NCBI RefSeq assembly: GCF_000512585.2
Contig: NC_089244.1
Coordinates: forward strand, 1,426,001 to 1,490,000
Direction: 5' to 3'
Length of the DNA: 64,000 nt
DNA from: Kwoniella bestiolae CBS 10118
Lineage: Eukaryota; Basidiomycota; Tremellomycetes; Tremellales; Cryptococcaceae
The notes beneath the pieces are model-generated. The model was given only the letters and a program-made list of their open reading frames with translations, ran no database searches and was not told the origin of the DNA. A program made the position numbers and the translations under genes. Positions 25,133-37,274 of the stretch are shown here, piece after piece. Position 1 is the stretch's first letter, and each line of letters begins with the position of its first letter.

Positions 25133-25175
25133 GACCAACAATGTAATCATACAAATACAATGCATCAACATAGGA

Positions 25176-26711
25176 TCAAGCACTAGCTACCGAAGCGGTT
25201 GAAGTTGACTCCGGTGATTGAGTGGAAAGGTTCGCTGCTGCCTGTTCAGCGGCTGCTGCTCGTCGCTTCTTCAATACATTCTCGATGAAGAATTCTCCAG
25301 CCTAGATTGGGAAAAGTGAATTAGCAGTCCGTTCTGAACATTGAGCAGAGCCACCATACTTACCTTGTAACTTGATCTGACCAAAGGTCCCGAAGCGACG
25401 TATAAGAAACCCATACCCTCTGCCACTTCCTTCCATTTGGCGAACTCTTCCGGTTGTACATATCGATCGACCTTCATATGCTTCTTGGTAGGTCTCATGT
25501 ATTGACCGAAAGTCACGACATCCACGTCAGACTGTCTCAATCCTATTAGAGATAGTGTCAGATCAGCTATTGTGTACATTATCGGGGCTAATCAATGCCC
25601 ACTCACGTCTCAAGGTCTCATGTATCTCGTCTTCCCTCTCCCCGACACCCAACATTATACTACTCTTCGTCAAGATCTCCTTGCCAGCATTCTTAGCACC
25701 CATCTTTGCTTCCTCCAATACTCTTAAACTCTGGTTGAACCCTGCTCTCCTATCTCTCACAAACGGTGTACATCTCTCCACGGTTTCGACATTGTGGGCG
25801 AAAACGTCTAATCCGGAAGAAGCGACGGTGTGTATAGTGTCGACTCCCTTGTTTGCGAAATCAGGTGTTAATGCTTCGACGAGGATTTTAGGCGCTTTCT
25901 GCTTGATCTTCGATATCGTCGATGCTATGTGAGCTGCACCTCCATCGACGAGATCTAACGTATACACCATGTTAGCCAAAGCACCAAATCGAACTGATGT
26001 TAGTCGCTCACCATCTCTATCAACACTAGTCAATACGATATATCCCAATCCCCATCTGCTAATTGCCTCGGCAGTGTTCTCAGGCTCATGTACGTCCAAA
26101 GGTGGTGGAGCTCGAGCAGTCTTGACTGAGCAGAATCGACATCCTCGCGTACATTGATCACCCATGAGCTGCATCGAGTCGAGCTGTCAACGCCGTATAC
26201 TATACGGTTCTCTATGCCATATAGCTCGAACTCACCATGATGGTCGCTGTAGCATTCCCTTTTCCCCCACCCCAACACTCTCCAATATTAGGGCATTTCG
26301 CCTCTTCACATACGGTGTGGAGACCTAACCCTCTCAGCTCCTTCTTGATATTACTATATGATGCGCCAGTAGGTATAGGGTGTTTGAGAAATGAAGGTAA
26401 TCGCGGTCTATCAGGATTATGTCAGCTATAAGAAAAGCTTCATCTACCTAGCACAGGGTTACTTACTGTGTTGTATTACCCAATACTACTCGTTCATTCG
26501 CATCAGGTAGCTCCTGTCCTGATACAAAATCATCGAATGTGAGTCCATCATCCAGCTTCTCGAATCGTTTACGTCGAGGGGGAGCGGCGGTAGTATCGGT
26601 TGATGGAGAAGCAGGATTAGTGGGGACGGCAGTGGCGAGGCACCGACGAACGGATGGTCCGGCGATGATCCTGCTTGCTGAGGTTGATGCTGATGTGGTA
26701 AGTCGTAACAT
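25176..26711 (-). CDS. LIP5: lipoyl synthase, mitochondrial
   Basis: This radical-SAM enzyme inserts two sulfurs into octanoyl groups to form lipoyl cofactor on 2-oxoacid dehydrogenases and glycine cleavage H protein in mitochondria. The N-terminus MLRLTTSASTSASRIIAGPSVRR is a typical presequence. The auxiliary cluster motif CEEAKCPNIGEC and the radical-SAM motif CTRGCRFC are both complete, followed by SVKTARAPPPLD and IVLTSVDRDD. EALTPDF, FAHNVETVERCTPFVRD and TKSSIMLGVGE follow, then DVVTFGQYMRPTKKHMKV and the C-terminal YVASGPLVRSSYKAGEFF, all family blocks. There are several short introns. The protein ends with an Ala/Ser/Glu-rich tail to the stop at 25176-25178. About 400 residues, the usual family length. 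Confidence 0.95.
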
Positions 26712-27226
26712 TGCGGTAGGATCAGAGCTGCAGCAGGGGAGTGCAAGATGGTGGGAGTGATACTTGATGAGTTTGTGAGAGTATGGAGGATAGGATGTTT
26801 TATAGATATTTCACGGATCGGAATAGCCATCACTCGATTCGTCCGTATCTTCTCCTCCTCTGATCGGATCAATATTTCCAACAACAAAGATTAAATTGGA
26901 AAAACAAGGCGGCGTATTCCGCTCTCGTAGACATCGTGACCTCCACTTGGGACTCCCGCCTTCCGACGGGACTGTGGTGGGTATTTTGTGTTGATATGTT
27001 GTACGTGTGCTACTCGTATGTATATATATATATATATGCCATATACCTTTGATCCAACCTCTCAATAACACCCTTTGATCTTTTGTATCTCATCGTTTCA
27101 ATAACTACTATCACTTCATTCATCACATATAACCAGCTGACCGTTCATCTTGACTCTCTTTACTGGCCTCTACCTCTCGATCAACTGATTTCGACGAAAC
27201 ACCAAAATTAACAACAAATAGCCGGG
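26712..27226. promoter_or_regulatory. divergent promoter region between LIP5 and the SH3 gene
   Basis: This 515-bp non-coding gap contains a TATATA run at about 27020-27037 and a pyrimidine-rich leader just before 27227. Minus-strand open frames at 26811-27071 have no recognisable content. Confidence 0.4.
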
Positions 27227-28353
27227 ATGTCACAACAACCCGCACAGGCCTTTGCTTCCCACTTGATCAACCAGACTCTCTCCTCAATCGCTTTACTCGA
27301 ATCGCTGTCAATCATCAACCCGACAGATGCGTCTCTGATCAGGCAGAAGCTACCTTCACCTACTGGTCCATTCCCATCACTCAACCCACCTTCACCCTCA
27401 CCATCATCCTCATTCGCAGGTCTGAATATCTCGCAGTCACCCACCTCATGGACCGTGCGACATGCTAGAGAAGATTCCATCCACTCTCCACCTCAACAAC
27501 AACCACAGGTACAAGCTCCCCCTCCTCAACAACCGCCTCAAGCTGCTCCCGCCCCATCTTTGCCACCGAGGGGTAGACCAGCTGAGTCGAGGGCGAAAGC
27601 TTTATGGGATTTCAGCGGGACAGTGAGTCGAAAGTCCTCTCATTCGAGCACGTGCCTTGCTGATCAGCTTGCTTGTCCATAGGAGGGTGATGATCTCCAG
27701 TTTAGGAGTGGCGATATCATTGTAATTGATGAAGAGGGTGAGCTCGTACACCTCGTTATTCCCCATAATTTCACTGATCCCTTGCATAGTCAATGAGCAA
27801 TGGTACCGAGGTCGAGTCATCCCCAAGGGTCATACAGTACCTATTCAAAGATCAGGTCTCTTCCCTTCAAACTATATTGAGAAGCTGTAAGATGTCATCG
27901 CGCTCCTGCTTAAGATTAAGCTAATATCTCTACGATAGCCCACCTGCAACATATTACTCTTCTCCTCCTCCACCTCCTCTCCAACAACAACCTCAACAAA
28001 TGATGGTGCCCTATCAAGGTTCCGCCCAATCCTACTATGATCAAAAGCCTCCTCCTGGTCAGATGCAAATGATGCCTCCTCAACAGCAAATGCAGGGTGG
28101 GGTCGTGGTTCAAGAGCCCCAAAAGGACAGCAAATTCGGTAAGATTGGTGGTCAGGTGAGTCAGCTACTCTGTGTTGCAACGACAGATCGAGCTGACCAT
28201 AAGGTGTAATAGCTCGGTACTGCTTTCACCACTGGTATTGGTTTTGGTGCGGGAAGTGCTATCGCCTCGGAAGCTGTTCATGCTAGTGAGTCGGCCAACT
28301 CTGTAATTCTTAGTGATAGAAAAACTAAAGCTTCTGTTCGATTAGTCTTCTAA
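27227..28353 (+). CDS. SH3-domain protein of the Lsb1/Pin3 family
   Basis: Related to yeast Lsb1 and Lsb2/Pin3, actin-patch SH3 proteins that bind Las17 (WASP) and influence prion formation. Six exons (27227-27622, 27683-27737, 27790-27886, 27939-28155, 28213-28285, 28346-28353) give 281 residues. The N-terminal 125 residues include the helix HLINQTLSSIALLESL and a Pro/Gln-rich linker. The SH3 domain reads AKALWDFSGTEGDDLQFRSGDIIVI, then EQWYRGRV and SGLFPSNYIEKL. A Pro/Gln/Met-rich stretch follows. The C-terminus KFGKIGGQLGTAFTTGIGFGAGSAIASEAVHAIF is the Gly/Ala-rich block that ends this family. The last exon is only eight nucleotides (IF-stop). Confidence 0.88.
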
Positions 28354-28512
28354 ACCGCCTCGCTGTGTCATTTGTCGATTTTTCACCCATTAGAGACCTC
28401 CTGTGTGTATAGTAACATTGTAACATACATGGACATGAACCTTATGAATATAGTACAAACAACCTTTCACCCAGATGTACTACAGGTACTCCTCTAAATG
28501 CTAAAAACCATG

Positions 28513-30290
28513 CTAATATGCTAATGTTTCGACTAACTTGTCAAATACTCTAATCACGTCAGGTTGATAGAATTTCTCGAAAGTGAGAGGAACGGGTGTG
28601 CTAAGTGAGTTTCCGTCAGCTGTGGAATCGTCGGACATGAATAGTCTTACTCACTCCCATCCAGTGACAAGCCCTATAGGGGCTTCCAGGTACTCAAAAG
28701 CTCTCCTTCCAACCTCACCAGCCAGGTCGTTACCCACACCTCCTGCTTTCCCAGCTTCGTGCACTATGACCATTCGTCCTGTCTTCTTGACTGCTTCTGT
28801 CAGTGCACCTAACGGCATGGGAGAGATGGTCCGCAAATCGATGAGCTGGATGGAAGGAGCAGGGTTAGGTGGTCGAAGGGATTTTGGAAGGAAGGAAACG
28901 AGGGCTGGTGGAGGTGATCTGAGGAGATCGATCGCTCGTTCTTCGTCATATCAGCTGTGTACTATGTATGAATGGAGGATTGAGACTAGCACTAACGACA
29001 GATATGTAATGGGGTACCATACGCCACTACAGTCAGATCAGTTCCATCTCTTACGATCTCTGGTTGACCGATAGGTAATGTATAATCATCGGTCGGTACT
29101 TCCTCCACAGCTGCTCTATACAGGATCTTCGGTTCAAAAACCAATACAGGGTTAGGATCTCGGATAGCCGCTAGTAGTAGACCTTTAGCCTGGATGGGCG
29201 ATCGGGGTATCACCACTTTCAGCCCTGCTGCACCAAGGAAGAAACCCTATCACACAGCCATCAGTTCTGGGTCGTCTACAGGTGAAAAGGGTTGCTCACT
29301 TCAGGTGACTGAGAATGGTATAAACCTCCATGTCCTACACTACCTATAGGCGCTCTTATCGTCAATGAACCTCCCTCGAGGGGATATGCTCCTCCACTCG
29401 CATATCGTTGTTTGGCAGCTTCGTTGACTAGTTGGTCGAAGGCGGGGAAGATCTGATCAATCCTATCAGCGCAGATTCTTGGAATTCTCCTGTGCTGTGA
29501 AACTCACATAATCACCAAATTGAATCTCAGCGATGGCAGTCGCACCAACACTTGCTAATCCGATCCCGAATCCTGCTATACCCTGCTCAGTCAAGGGAGT
29601 ATTGAACACTCGTTTTTTACCTGTCCCGAACAATATCAGCAGATGCTTTCAGCGGATAGGTGATCGGTATCCTGAACTGCTGAGTCAAACTTACCAAACT
29701 CCTCGACCAGTCCGGTCGTACATCTAAATACACCCGTCTGAACATCTTCTCCAAATACGAATGCCTTAGGGTTCGTGTCCAGCGCAGTCCTAATCTGGAT
29801 CAGCTGACTGTGATAGGTTCATGTAACTCACCCTAGAGCATCCCGAATAGCTTGATACAGGTTCATCCGCCTTGTCTGCCTGCCTTTACCTGTTGGACCT
29901 TTCAATCCATGTCCGTCGGTGAATCTGATACCGGGTGTTGCCAGTGCCTATGGGATATGCGAATGAGCACGATAATGGGCTGTCAAGGTTGAGATTGACA
30001 GGTATGGAGTCGGGAAAGGCGAGATATATGAATATCATGGGACCCACCTCTTCTGAAGTATGGAGGAACAAAGGGCTCTCTCCCAAAGACGGTTCTTCGG
30101 TAGTAGGAGGAGCGGGATTTATAGAAGGAGCCGACCTGGATTGACGAGCTGAAGGTGATTTGCCGTTCTGTTGTGAGCCGCTTTCACCTTGAGCTTGAAC
30201 GACATAACATCTGATACGTTCAGCTGATGACCTCGACCATGTGAGACCGGTTGATTTGTAGGTGTTTATCGATCTTATCATGTTGATCAA
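28513..30290 (-). CDS. branched-chain 2-oxoacid dehydrogenase E1 beta subunit
   Basis: E1 beta pairs with E1 alpha to decarboxylate branched-chain 2-oxoacids in the mitochondrial BCKDH complex, passing acyl groups to lipoyl-E2. The N-terminus is rich in Ser/Arg/Thr as expected of a presequence. The core is clear: NLYQAIRDALG, FVFGEDVQTGVFRCTTGL, RVFNTPLTEQGIAGFGIG, AIAEIQFGDYIFPAFDQL, APIGSVGHGGLYHSQSPE, VVIPRSPIQAKGLLLAAI and PKILYRAAVEEVP. The C-terminal domain has LIDLRTISPMP, GRMVIVHEAGKAGGVG and, after the last intron, PLTFEKFYQPDVIRVFDKL. The FGEDV/FRCT combination distinguishes it from pyruvate dehydrogenase beta. The stop is at 28513-28515, convergent with the SH3 gene. The start could be 30290 or the next Met three codons later. 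Confidence 0.92.
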
Positions 30291-30820
30291 TGTATATGGG
30301 ATGAAGGTCTGTTCACTGATATCTTACATTGAAGACATCGCAGAGGGGTGTAATTGCTCAAATTGTTTTGATGTTGACTACTTGACACCCGCATGATTTC
30401 GGTTCGGTCTCGTAGATGAATCCCCTCATCCCATCGTCACGTTGTTAAAGCTGGTAATCAACTGATCAGCAGCTTAGACATTGGATAATTACTCTCTGTT
30501 GCCTATCACCTGATCTCACTCACCCTCGGTTTCGGCTAAATGGTTATACCAACTCATCGGGTTAATCCAAAACAAGTTAGGATGTGTATGTATTACGATA
30601 AGTTTGTAATTGGGCTAGCATCGATTACCGTCTGTTTCTAATCCAGCTGTTTTAACTGCTGATGACTTCATCGGTTGTCCAAGACAGTCGCGTCCTGTTG
30701 TCCGGCCGGTTGAAACATTACTCGATGCCCTCCGCTTGATCCTGCATCAACGAGATATCATGAACAATCACATGTCCGTACCCATTGGAGCGCCGCACAT
30801 GACCACTCGAGTATCAAGTC
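30291..30820. promoter_or_regulatory. divergent promoter region between BCKDH E1 beta and the HDAC gene
   Basis: This 530-bp gap lies between divergent starts. No gene, repeat or recognised operator is visible. Confidence 0.4.
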
Positions 30821-32420
30821 ATGGCCACTGAAAATGGAGAACCAAGTAGATCGAGAGTCGGCTACATATGGTCACAGGAACTTCAAGATGTGTCCGACGA
30901 TCTTCCTTCCAACATCGGTCGATCGAGCATGGTCCACGCATTGATCAAAGCTCTTGACTTGCTCGACGATGAAACCGAAGATGGTGATGTAAACAATGGT
31001 GAAGACCGTAACAAGGCTAGGATAGTGCCTCCGGACGAAGAGCTGGGAACGGAACAATGCTTGTTGAAATACCATGATCAATCATATATAGGTGAATATC
31101 ATCTCATTGGCCCTTCTCCGCTTTTCCGAATGCTTACTGGTCACTTGTCCGTCAGACGCTCTCAAAAAGTACCGAGCAAGCTCACCACCATCATACGACC
31201 CCACCGCTCCTCGAGATACATCCTCAACCTCCGCTCCGCCAGCTAAACGAGCACGAACGAAGGGACCAAACCTGCAAGAATACAGAGATATGGACGAATA
31301 CAATCTGTCGCATGACAATCCGCCTTTCCCCAAGTTACCCAGATACATCACCCTAATTGCCGCGGCAACTTCGACCGCCTGTAGGATGTTGGTACAAGAT
31401 GAAGTTGATTTTGTTGTGTGCTGGGACGGTGGTCGACATCATGCCAAGAAGAGCGAGGCGGGTGGGTTCTGTTATATCAATGATCTGGTTTTAGGGTTAT
31501 TACTCCTCTCGAGAGAAGGTAAAATCACATTACCCCCCGATCAACACGTCAAGGGTAAACCCAAGAAACGACCACCAAGAATCTTATATCTAGATTTGGA
31601 TCTGCACTATTCCGACGGTGTATCTTCCGCCTTCCACTCGACAAGAGAATACCCTGATCCTATGCCTGAAACAAAACCGCCAAAACCACCCTCTGTAATG
31701 ACATTCTCGATCCATCATCTCGCGACTGGTTTCTATCCACCTTTCACCCCATGGGCCGAATTGACGAATCCTTGGTTACCCACTCCGTTCTCTCTTTCAA
31801 TACCACTACGAGCGTATCCTTCTTCGAAAACCTATAAAACTATATGGGAGGGATGTGTTGAGCCTATAGTGAAAGAATGGGATCCAGACTATGTGGTCCT
31901 GCAAATGGGCTCAGACGGACTACCGGAAGATAGGGTAGGTCAATTCGGTAATTGGTCGGTGGAAGAGGAGGGCGGGATGAGGTGGTGCATTGATAGAGTG
32001 AAGAAATGGGGAAAGAAAACTTGTATAACTGGTGGAGGGGGATATAACCATCCGAATACTGCTAGAACTTGGGCAACGATCACGTCTTCTTTGGTAAGTT
32101 ACCTCTGATCTCCATCCACTCGTTCATAGGTCAGGAACAGATGGCTTATACTCTGGTCAATCTTCAGCTTGACCGCCCTATCAATGGCGAGACGCCTATA
32201 CCCCATCATGAGCATTTCGAGGAATATGCTCACTCATTCACGATGGAAGTCCCGCAAGGTGAGCTTGATTCTTGGTACAAACACTTGTCACGTAGTACTC
32301 ATGGATATTTTAGGTCACATGGAAGACCAGAACACCGAGAAATACCTCAACAAAGCATGCGAAGATTTCGGGTACATAGCAACAAGAATAAAAGATATCG
32401 TAGCTTCGAGTCTACGTTAG
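30821..32420 (+). CDS. divergent class I histone deacetylase (Hos1/HDAC8-like)
   Basis: A zinc-dependent lysine deacetylase, probably nuclear. Four exons (30821-31091, 31156-32093, 32168-32258, 32314-32420) give 468 residues. The N-terminus RVGYIWSQELQDVSDDLPSNIGRSSMVHALIKA aligns with the class I start. The active site has HHAKKSEAGGFCYINDLVLG (His pair), YLDLDLHYSDGVSSAFHS (Asp and His zinc ligands), FSIHHLATGFYP, VVLQMGSDGLPEDRVGQF (third ligand Asp), and ITGGGGYNHPNTARTWA with the catalytic Tyr. Two positions differ from the usual pattern: WDGGRHHA instead of WDGGWHHA, and LHYSDG instead of VHHGDG. A Ser/Pro/Thr insert of about 40 residues precedes the catalytic half. The C-terminal part, LDRPINGETPIPHHEHFEEYAHSF, ends the fold. 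Too divergent to be the RPD3 orthologue. Confidence 0.88.
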
Positions 32421-32557
32421 ATGCATTTTTAGATAAACTAGATCCTGATCATCCTTACGATCTTTTTGTGGCGTATATATATAGATAGATATACAGTACA
32501 TACTTCTGATGGCGGATTTTTGTTACTTTTGGTTCATTTGTGATGAGATGAGACAAA

Positions 32558-34157
32558 TCACGCCCACTTCTTACCTTGCTCATCGCACCAATTCCAAACC
32601 TCCTCAATCTTCTTATCATCCTGCAGATCAGGTCTGGCAATACCGACTTTCCTGTATGGTACCAAGTATTGCCCGCTGATCCACCTCGCATCGTGGTCTG
32701 GAATAGTAGCTGCCCAAACTTGGTTGACGGCCCCAATATCGGATGTCCGGGTGACGACGGGCTGACGCGTCACTCGCTTAAATTAGCGACAGCGGGTCAC
32801 ACACGCACCGGTTCAAGCAAGAAGTTCTTCTGACTCACAAATAGCCAAGGTGCAAACTTTGTGACGTAAGGTGTCAATGACATGTGTCTGGGCAAATTCG
32901 TAGCGACCATACCTGTTTCCACGACAATTGACCATCAGTCATCCTCCATCTGGATTATCGGAATGGGATAAAATGGAAAGAGGGGAGTGGGAGTGGGAAC
33001 CAACCTGGATGAACAGCCACACTAATCAACCTCCCCTGTCTACCATAGACATTATGAAGGTACTTAGCCAAAGCTATGTCCCCCCATTTCGATTGACCGT
33101 ACTCTACCCATCTCATCTTTTCGTTTTTCCCCTGTTTCGGTTGTTGTCCCTCTCTGGTGATTGGGTCGGAAGGATCGCGGACAACAGATTTGAAATCTAC
33201 CCCTCCATTTGGTGCGCTCGCGTGACCTGCCGAGGAAGTTAGGATGACTCGGCTTGGGTGGGTGGGTGGGGATGAGAGGAGGAGAGGTAAGAGGAGGTTG
33301 ATGAGGCGGTGGTGGCCCAGGACCTATGGAAGGAGACGAACATCAGCACAGCAGAGGGTGAGCTGGTTGAGATGTACGTACGTTGGTCCCGAATTGTAAG
33401 GTGTATCCTTGTTTGGTGTACAATCCCTCGGGACTGGCATGAATACCATTTTCAGCTTATTATCCTTTCTTGTTCCCTGTTTTTCGTAAGACGAATTGCA
33501 CTGAACTCACGAAGCCATCACACCAGCATTAGCGAACAACACATCCAACTTCTCCTCTTTCCTATATACCAAATAAGACACATAGTCAGCACAGTTACCC
33601 AGACCCTTCTCCATCACTTCATCTCAATCACAGAAGATATATATCCACTCACTTCAGAAACTCCTGCGCACACTGATCAACACTCTCCAAATCCGATAAA
33701 TCCAACTTTACAAACTCTACCACCCCCTTCTTCCTAGTCCCATCCTTCTTAGCAGGCTTTGGCTGGGTAAACCCATTCAATCCAATTACACCCCCCTTCT
33801 TAATTTGATCTATAGCTTCCCTAGCCAGCTGCTCGTTCCTACATGCCAAATAAACTTTGGCACCTGCATAATAGAACGATAGTGCTGTTGCGTAGCCTGT
33901 CCCCGAATTACCCCCTGTGACTAGTACGACCTATGGAATACGCACATGATCAGCACCATGACTTGCATGACTTCCATCGTGTTCAGAGGGGAGCTAATGA
34001 ATATGAGATACATGATCGAACCCACCTTACCGCTCTGATCAGGTACATCATCGATAGACCACCTGGGCCTCACCCAGAAGAACACGGGGAACCCCGAATG
34101 CACGATCAGGTCGAGCTGGAACCATATCCAGGTGAAGATGGTGGAGATGATTCCCAT
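32558..34157 (-). CDS. membrane-anchored short-chain dehydrogenase/reductase
   Basis: An SDR-family oxidoreductase of the retinol-dehydrogenase/WW-oxidoreductase type, substrate unknown. The N-terminus (start 34157) is hydrophobic, IISTIFTWIWFQLDLIV, and probably anchors the protein in the ER or lipid droplet. The NAD(P) site is VVLVTGGNSGTGYATALSFYYAGAKVYLACRN, joined after a first intron following SGK. The rest follows family order: KLDLSDLESV, DVLFANAGV, LQFGTNVLGH, VILTSSAGHAS with the catalytic Ser, and WVEYGQSKWGDIALAKYL with Tyr and Lys of YxxxK. AVHPGMVATNL ends the core. An insert of basic residues lies after the cofactor domain. The C-terminus reads PDLQDDKKIEEVWNWCDEQ to the stop at 32558. 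It is convergent with the HDAC gene. Confidence 0.88.
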
Positions 34158-34828
34158 TTTTTAGTTTTGTGACCAGGTCTATGTCGAGGGTTGAATCCTG
34201 TTTTCTCGGACTAGTGAACTTGGCGTAAGGAGTATCCTTTGGACTATCGCTGTTGATGGTATTTGACTTGGTCCGCTTGTTATCAGGGAGAGTAGATAGG
34301 TTGGTGAGAGTTCAGTGTGTGATCAATTCATCTGTCATGCTATGTCCCATCTTGTATCCCATTCAATCCTTGCATCTCATCGTCCCTTATGATCTCACCG
34401 TCGTCATAGGGTGATTTCCCGTTTGCCAACATGCACTTCCGTCGGATATTCAGACAAACCACCTTAACCCTGGATTTCACGCGTTTGACTTTTCAGAGTT
34501 TCTATTCCCCTCCCTCATTCAGTAACAAAGGCATGATCATTCATCTCTTCATCTTCATCTTGTTCATATAACGTATAACGTATAAATGGAATATCTATCC
34601 CCCAATCGTATCAAGAGACCAAGAATATATATATATATAGTTGGATATGCAACACCAAAGTCACCAAAAAGTAAAATCAGGAAGAAAAGAAATCTGCGAT
34701 GTAATGTAATTTATGACCTAAACCCAACCATATTTCGTTTCTTGATCTACTGCATCAAGCAGGTCCCTAAACATTGACTTCTTATCCTCGTTTATCATTC
34801 TATTTCCCAACCCTGTCAATTCGTAGAT
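34158..34828. other. intergenic region upstream of the SDR gene
   Basis: This 671-bp non-coding stretch holds the promoter of the dehydrogenase gene and the 3' end of the homeodomain gene. A TATATATATA run lies near 34626-34640. The small open frame at 34586-34777 is AT-rich and not convincing. Confidence 0.4.
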
Positions 34829-37274
34829 TCATGACTTGGGTCCACCAAGAAGTTCCAACAATTTCTCAGCAGCACCTAACACCTCTGCATCCTTCTCTTC
34901 CTTTTTAGTTCCAGATTGCTTTCTGGCCAAGACGGCATTATCTGGGGTGATGGCTACTCCCTCGCTCATCGTAGATGAGAATGAGAAACTTCGAGCAAAT
35001 CCAGGCGTCTTCATCTCTTCTTTGGTGTTTTCATCTTTCCTCGCAGAGGGAGTCTCAAGTACCGCGGCACTTTGAGATCGTGAGAATGAATCTTTGTGTT
35101 TGAATGAAGTAGCTGGTCGATGACGAGACGAACCATCGAGACGTGCTCGTTTGGCTGAAGATTGTGAAGACAACGGTAAAGAGTGCTTGAGAGTACCTTT
35201 CCCGAGGGGAGTAGTTTGTCGATCATTGGGGATGTTGGGGTTGATAGATCCAAGTACACCGTTGGAAAATCGGTTGATTGATCGAGGTTGGAGTGGTCCA
35301 CCGTTGTTGCTAGCTTTGGAAGACCAATACTTACCCTTAGCTCTTGGTACCGACGCGAGAATATCAAGGGAAGTAGCTCGGCCAAGAGTGTTGGAAGGTC
35401 CATTGAGCATTCTATCTAAACCCATTGGTCCACCGCTGTTACCGAGAGGTTTTCGTTTAGGACTATCATCGTTCTCTTGTTCATCGGTTTCCTCGCTCTC
35501 ATCATCCACAGCTATCTCGGATAAATCCATAGATGGAGGATCACTAGGCATAAGAGCAAGTATCTCCCTGATCCTCTCTTGACCTTCTCCTTGGATCATA
35601 CCTTCTCCGCTAGACCTTTGTTGCGGTCGCTTCTTGGGATCTCCAAATCCACTTTCTCGAGCTTGGAGGATTTCATCGAGAGATCTGCTGTTACCTCGTT
35701 TCGGGAGAGGAGTGACTGCACCTTGCGTAGTGTACATTCGACCGGAAGCAGGGGTGGGTGTGGGTAGATGAGCATCCATCTCAGGGTGTTGAGCAAAGTA
35801 CATATCTCGTGTGAGATCCCCAACACTGATGGATCGAACAACAGCGGATTTTTCTTCGGGTGGAGGTTGAAGACCGGATATACAAGAAAGAGGGACAGGT
35901 CGCCATTTGCCAGTGACTGGGTCAAACGTGCCTCGGTTCGATCGAGAAGGAGGGGGTGGTTCGACAGGAGCACCTTCACGGAGGTATCGTTTCTCTTCTT
36001 GTCTTCGGTTTTGGAACTGGGAAAAGAGCTTGAAGTCAGTGTACTCATTCTGTCACAGCTGACATGAAGTTGAGTCGACTCACCCAAACGGTAATATGTT
36101 TCGTCTTTACACCTAGCCAAGCTCCCAGCCTCTGTCTCTCATACTTGCTCGGACTCTTCGAGATACTCCAGAGGACTTCCAGAGCCTCCAACTCTCTCTT
36201 CGTAAACCTCCTCCTGATCTTATTTCCTTTCCCATCATCAGTATCCTTCACCGGAGTCTGGTTCGGGCCCTGCTCTCCGCCAGGTACCTCACCGAGGACG
36301 TAATCCCAAGGGTTCCAACTGGGTGCGCCTTGTCTCCCGCTTCGTTTGTTCTCTGACTCGGGCGGCTCACCTTCATCAGATGGCACAGGATCTTTGCGCG
36401 TGTATGCAGTGGGGTAAGCCCCGGGGAAGGGAGCAGGAGGTTGTATGCCTGAGAGATCGATGGGCGTGGGAGAAGAAGGTGTGGGAGAAGGGGAGAATGA
36501 CATGTGAGCTCGACCTCTCGTTCCAGAGCGAGGTACAGACGATGATGACCGGTGGGACTCGACGGACGGGGAGTATCGCGTGCTGGCTGCTGATCGATTG
36601 GAGATGGTGTACGACCCAGTCTTGGGTAAGGAGCTCATAGGTAAGGAAGGGGTTGAGATTGATCCTCCCATGGTACGCGTTGGCAATGTCGATACTGGTG
36701 TTCTCATCGGAGTGATATTGGACGCGTTGGAATAACCGACGTTAAAGGTATTGTTGATAGGAATATCGAGGGGTGTACCGTTAGGAGGGTGAATCTTCTT
36801 TCTACCTGAAGAAGCCAATGCGATGGAGCCGGACGGACGAGGACAAGGGGTCTGATGAAGGCGGGATTGAGGGTGGGGAGGACCGTTCTCCTTTTGATGA
36901 TGCTTCTCTTCGAGAGCCAGGGCTGATGAGAGATGACCGTTGATTTGATGATGATGGGAGGATGCCCCGTTAGTTTGAGGAGTCATCATCATGAGAGATT
37001 GAGGAGCGGTGAAGATGGGGTGACCCATCATCATGCCGTTGTTTTGGGAAGAGAGGGATTGTAAAGGCTGGCGCATCCGTGGCTGGACGGGTGTGGTGAG
37101 ATTGGGATCCTGTCTAGCGTGTAATGGAGGGATGGTTGATGGTGTAGGAGGTAATTGGGTTGTTGTTTTGGGGGTAGCGTGAATATCACGGATAGGGGGT
37201 AAGGTGAATTTCATGTTCTCTTTATCCTGTGGTACTTCTTCTGGAGAAGGTAAGGACGGGAGTGGGAATGACAT
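34829..37274 (-). CDS. homeodomain transcription factor
   Basis: A large nuclear DNA-binding protein of 792 residues in two exons (37274-36084 and 36016-34829). The homeodomain lies near residues 348-407: KIRRRFTKRELEALEVLWSI starts helix 1, KYERQRLGAWLGVKTKHITVW leads into the recognition helix, and the single intron falls inside it, followed by FQNRRQEEKR. The WFQNRR signature is therefore reconstructed only after splicing. Both flanks are disordered and dense in Ser-Pro and Thr-Pro sites, a profile expected of cyclin-dependent kinase substrates such as Yox1/Yhp1 of yeast. The C-terminal end, EVLGAAEKLLELLGG, is a predicted short amphipathic helix. A Yox1-like or basidiomycete HOB-type identity is possible but not settled by what I can read. 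Confidence 0.88.
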
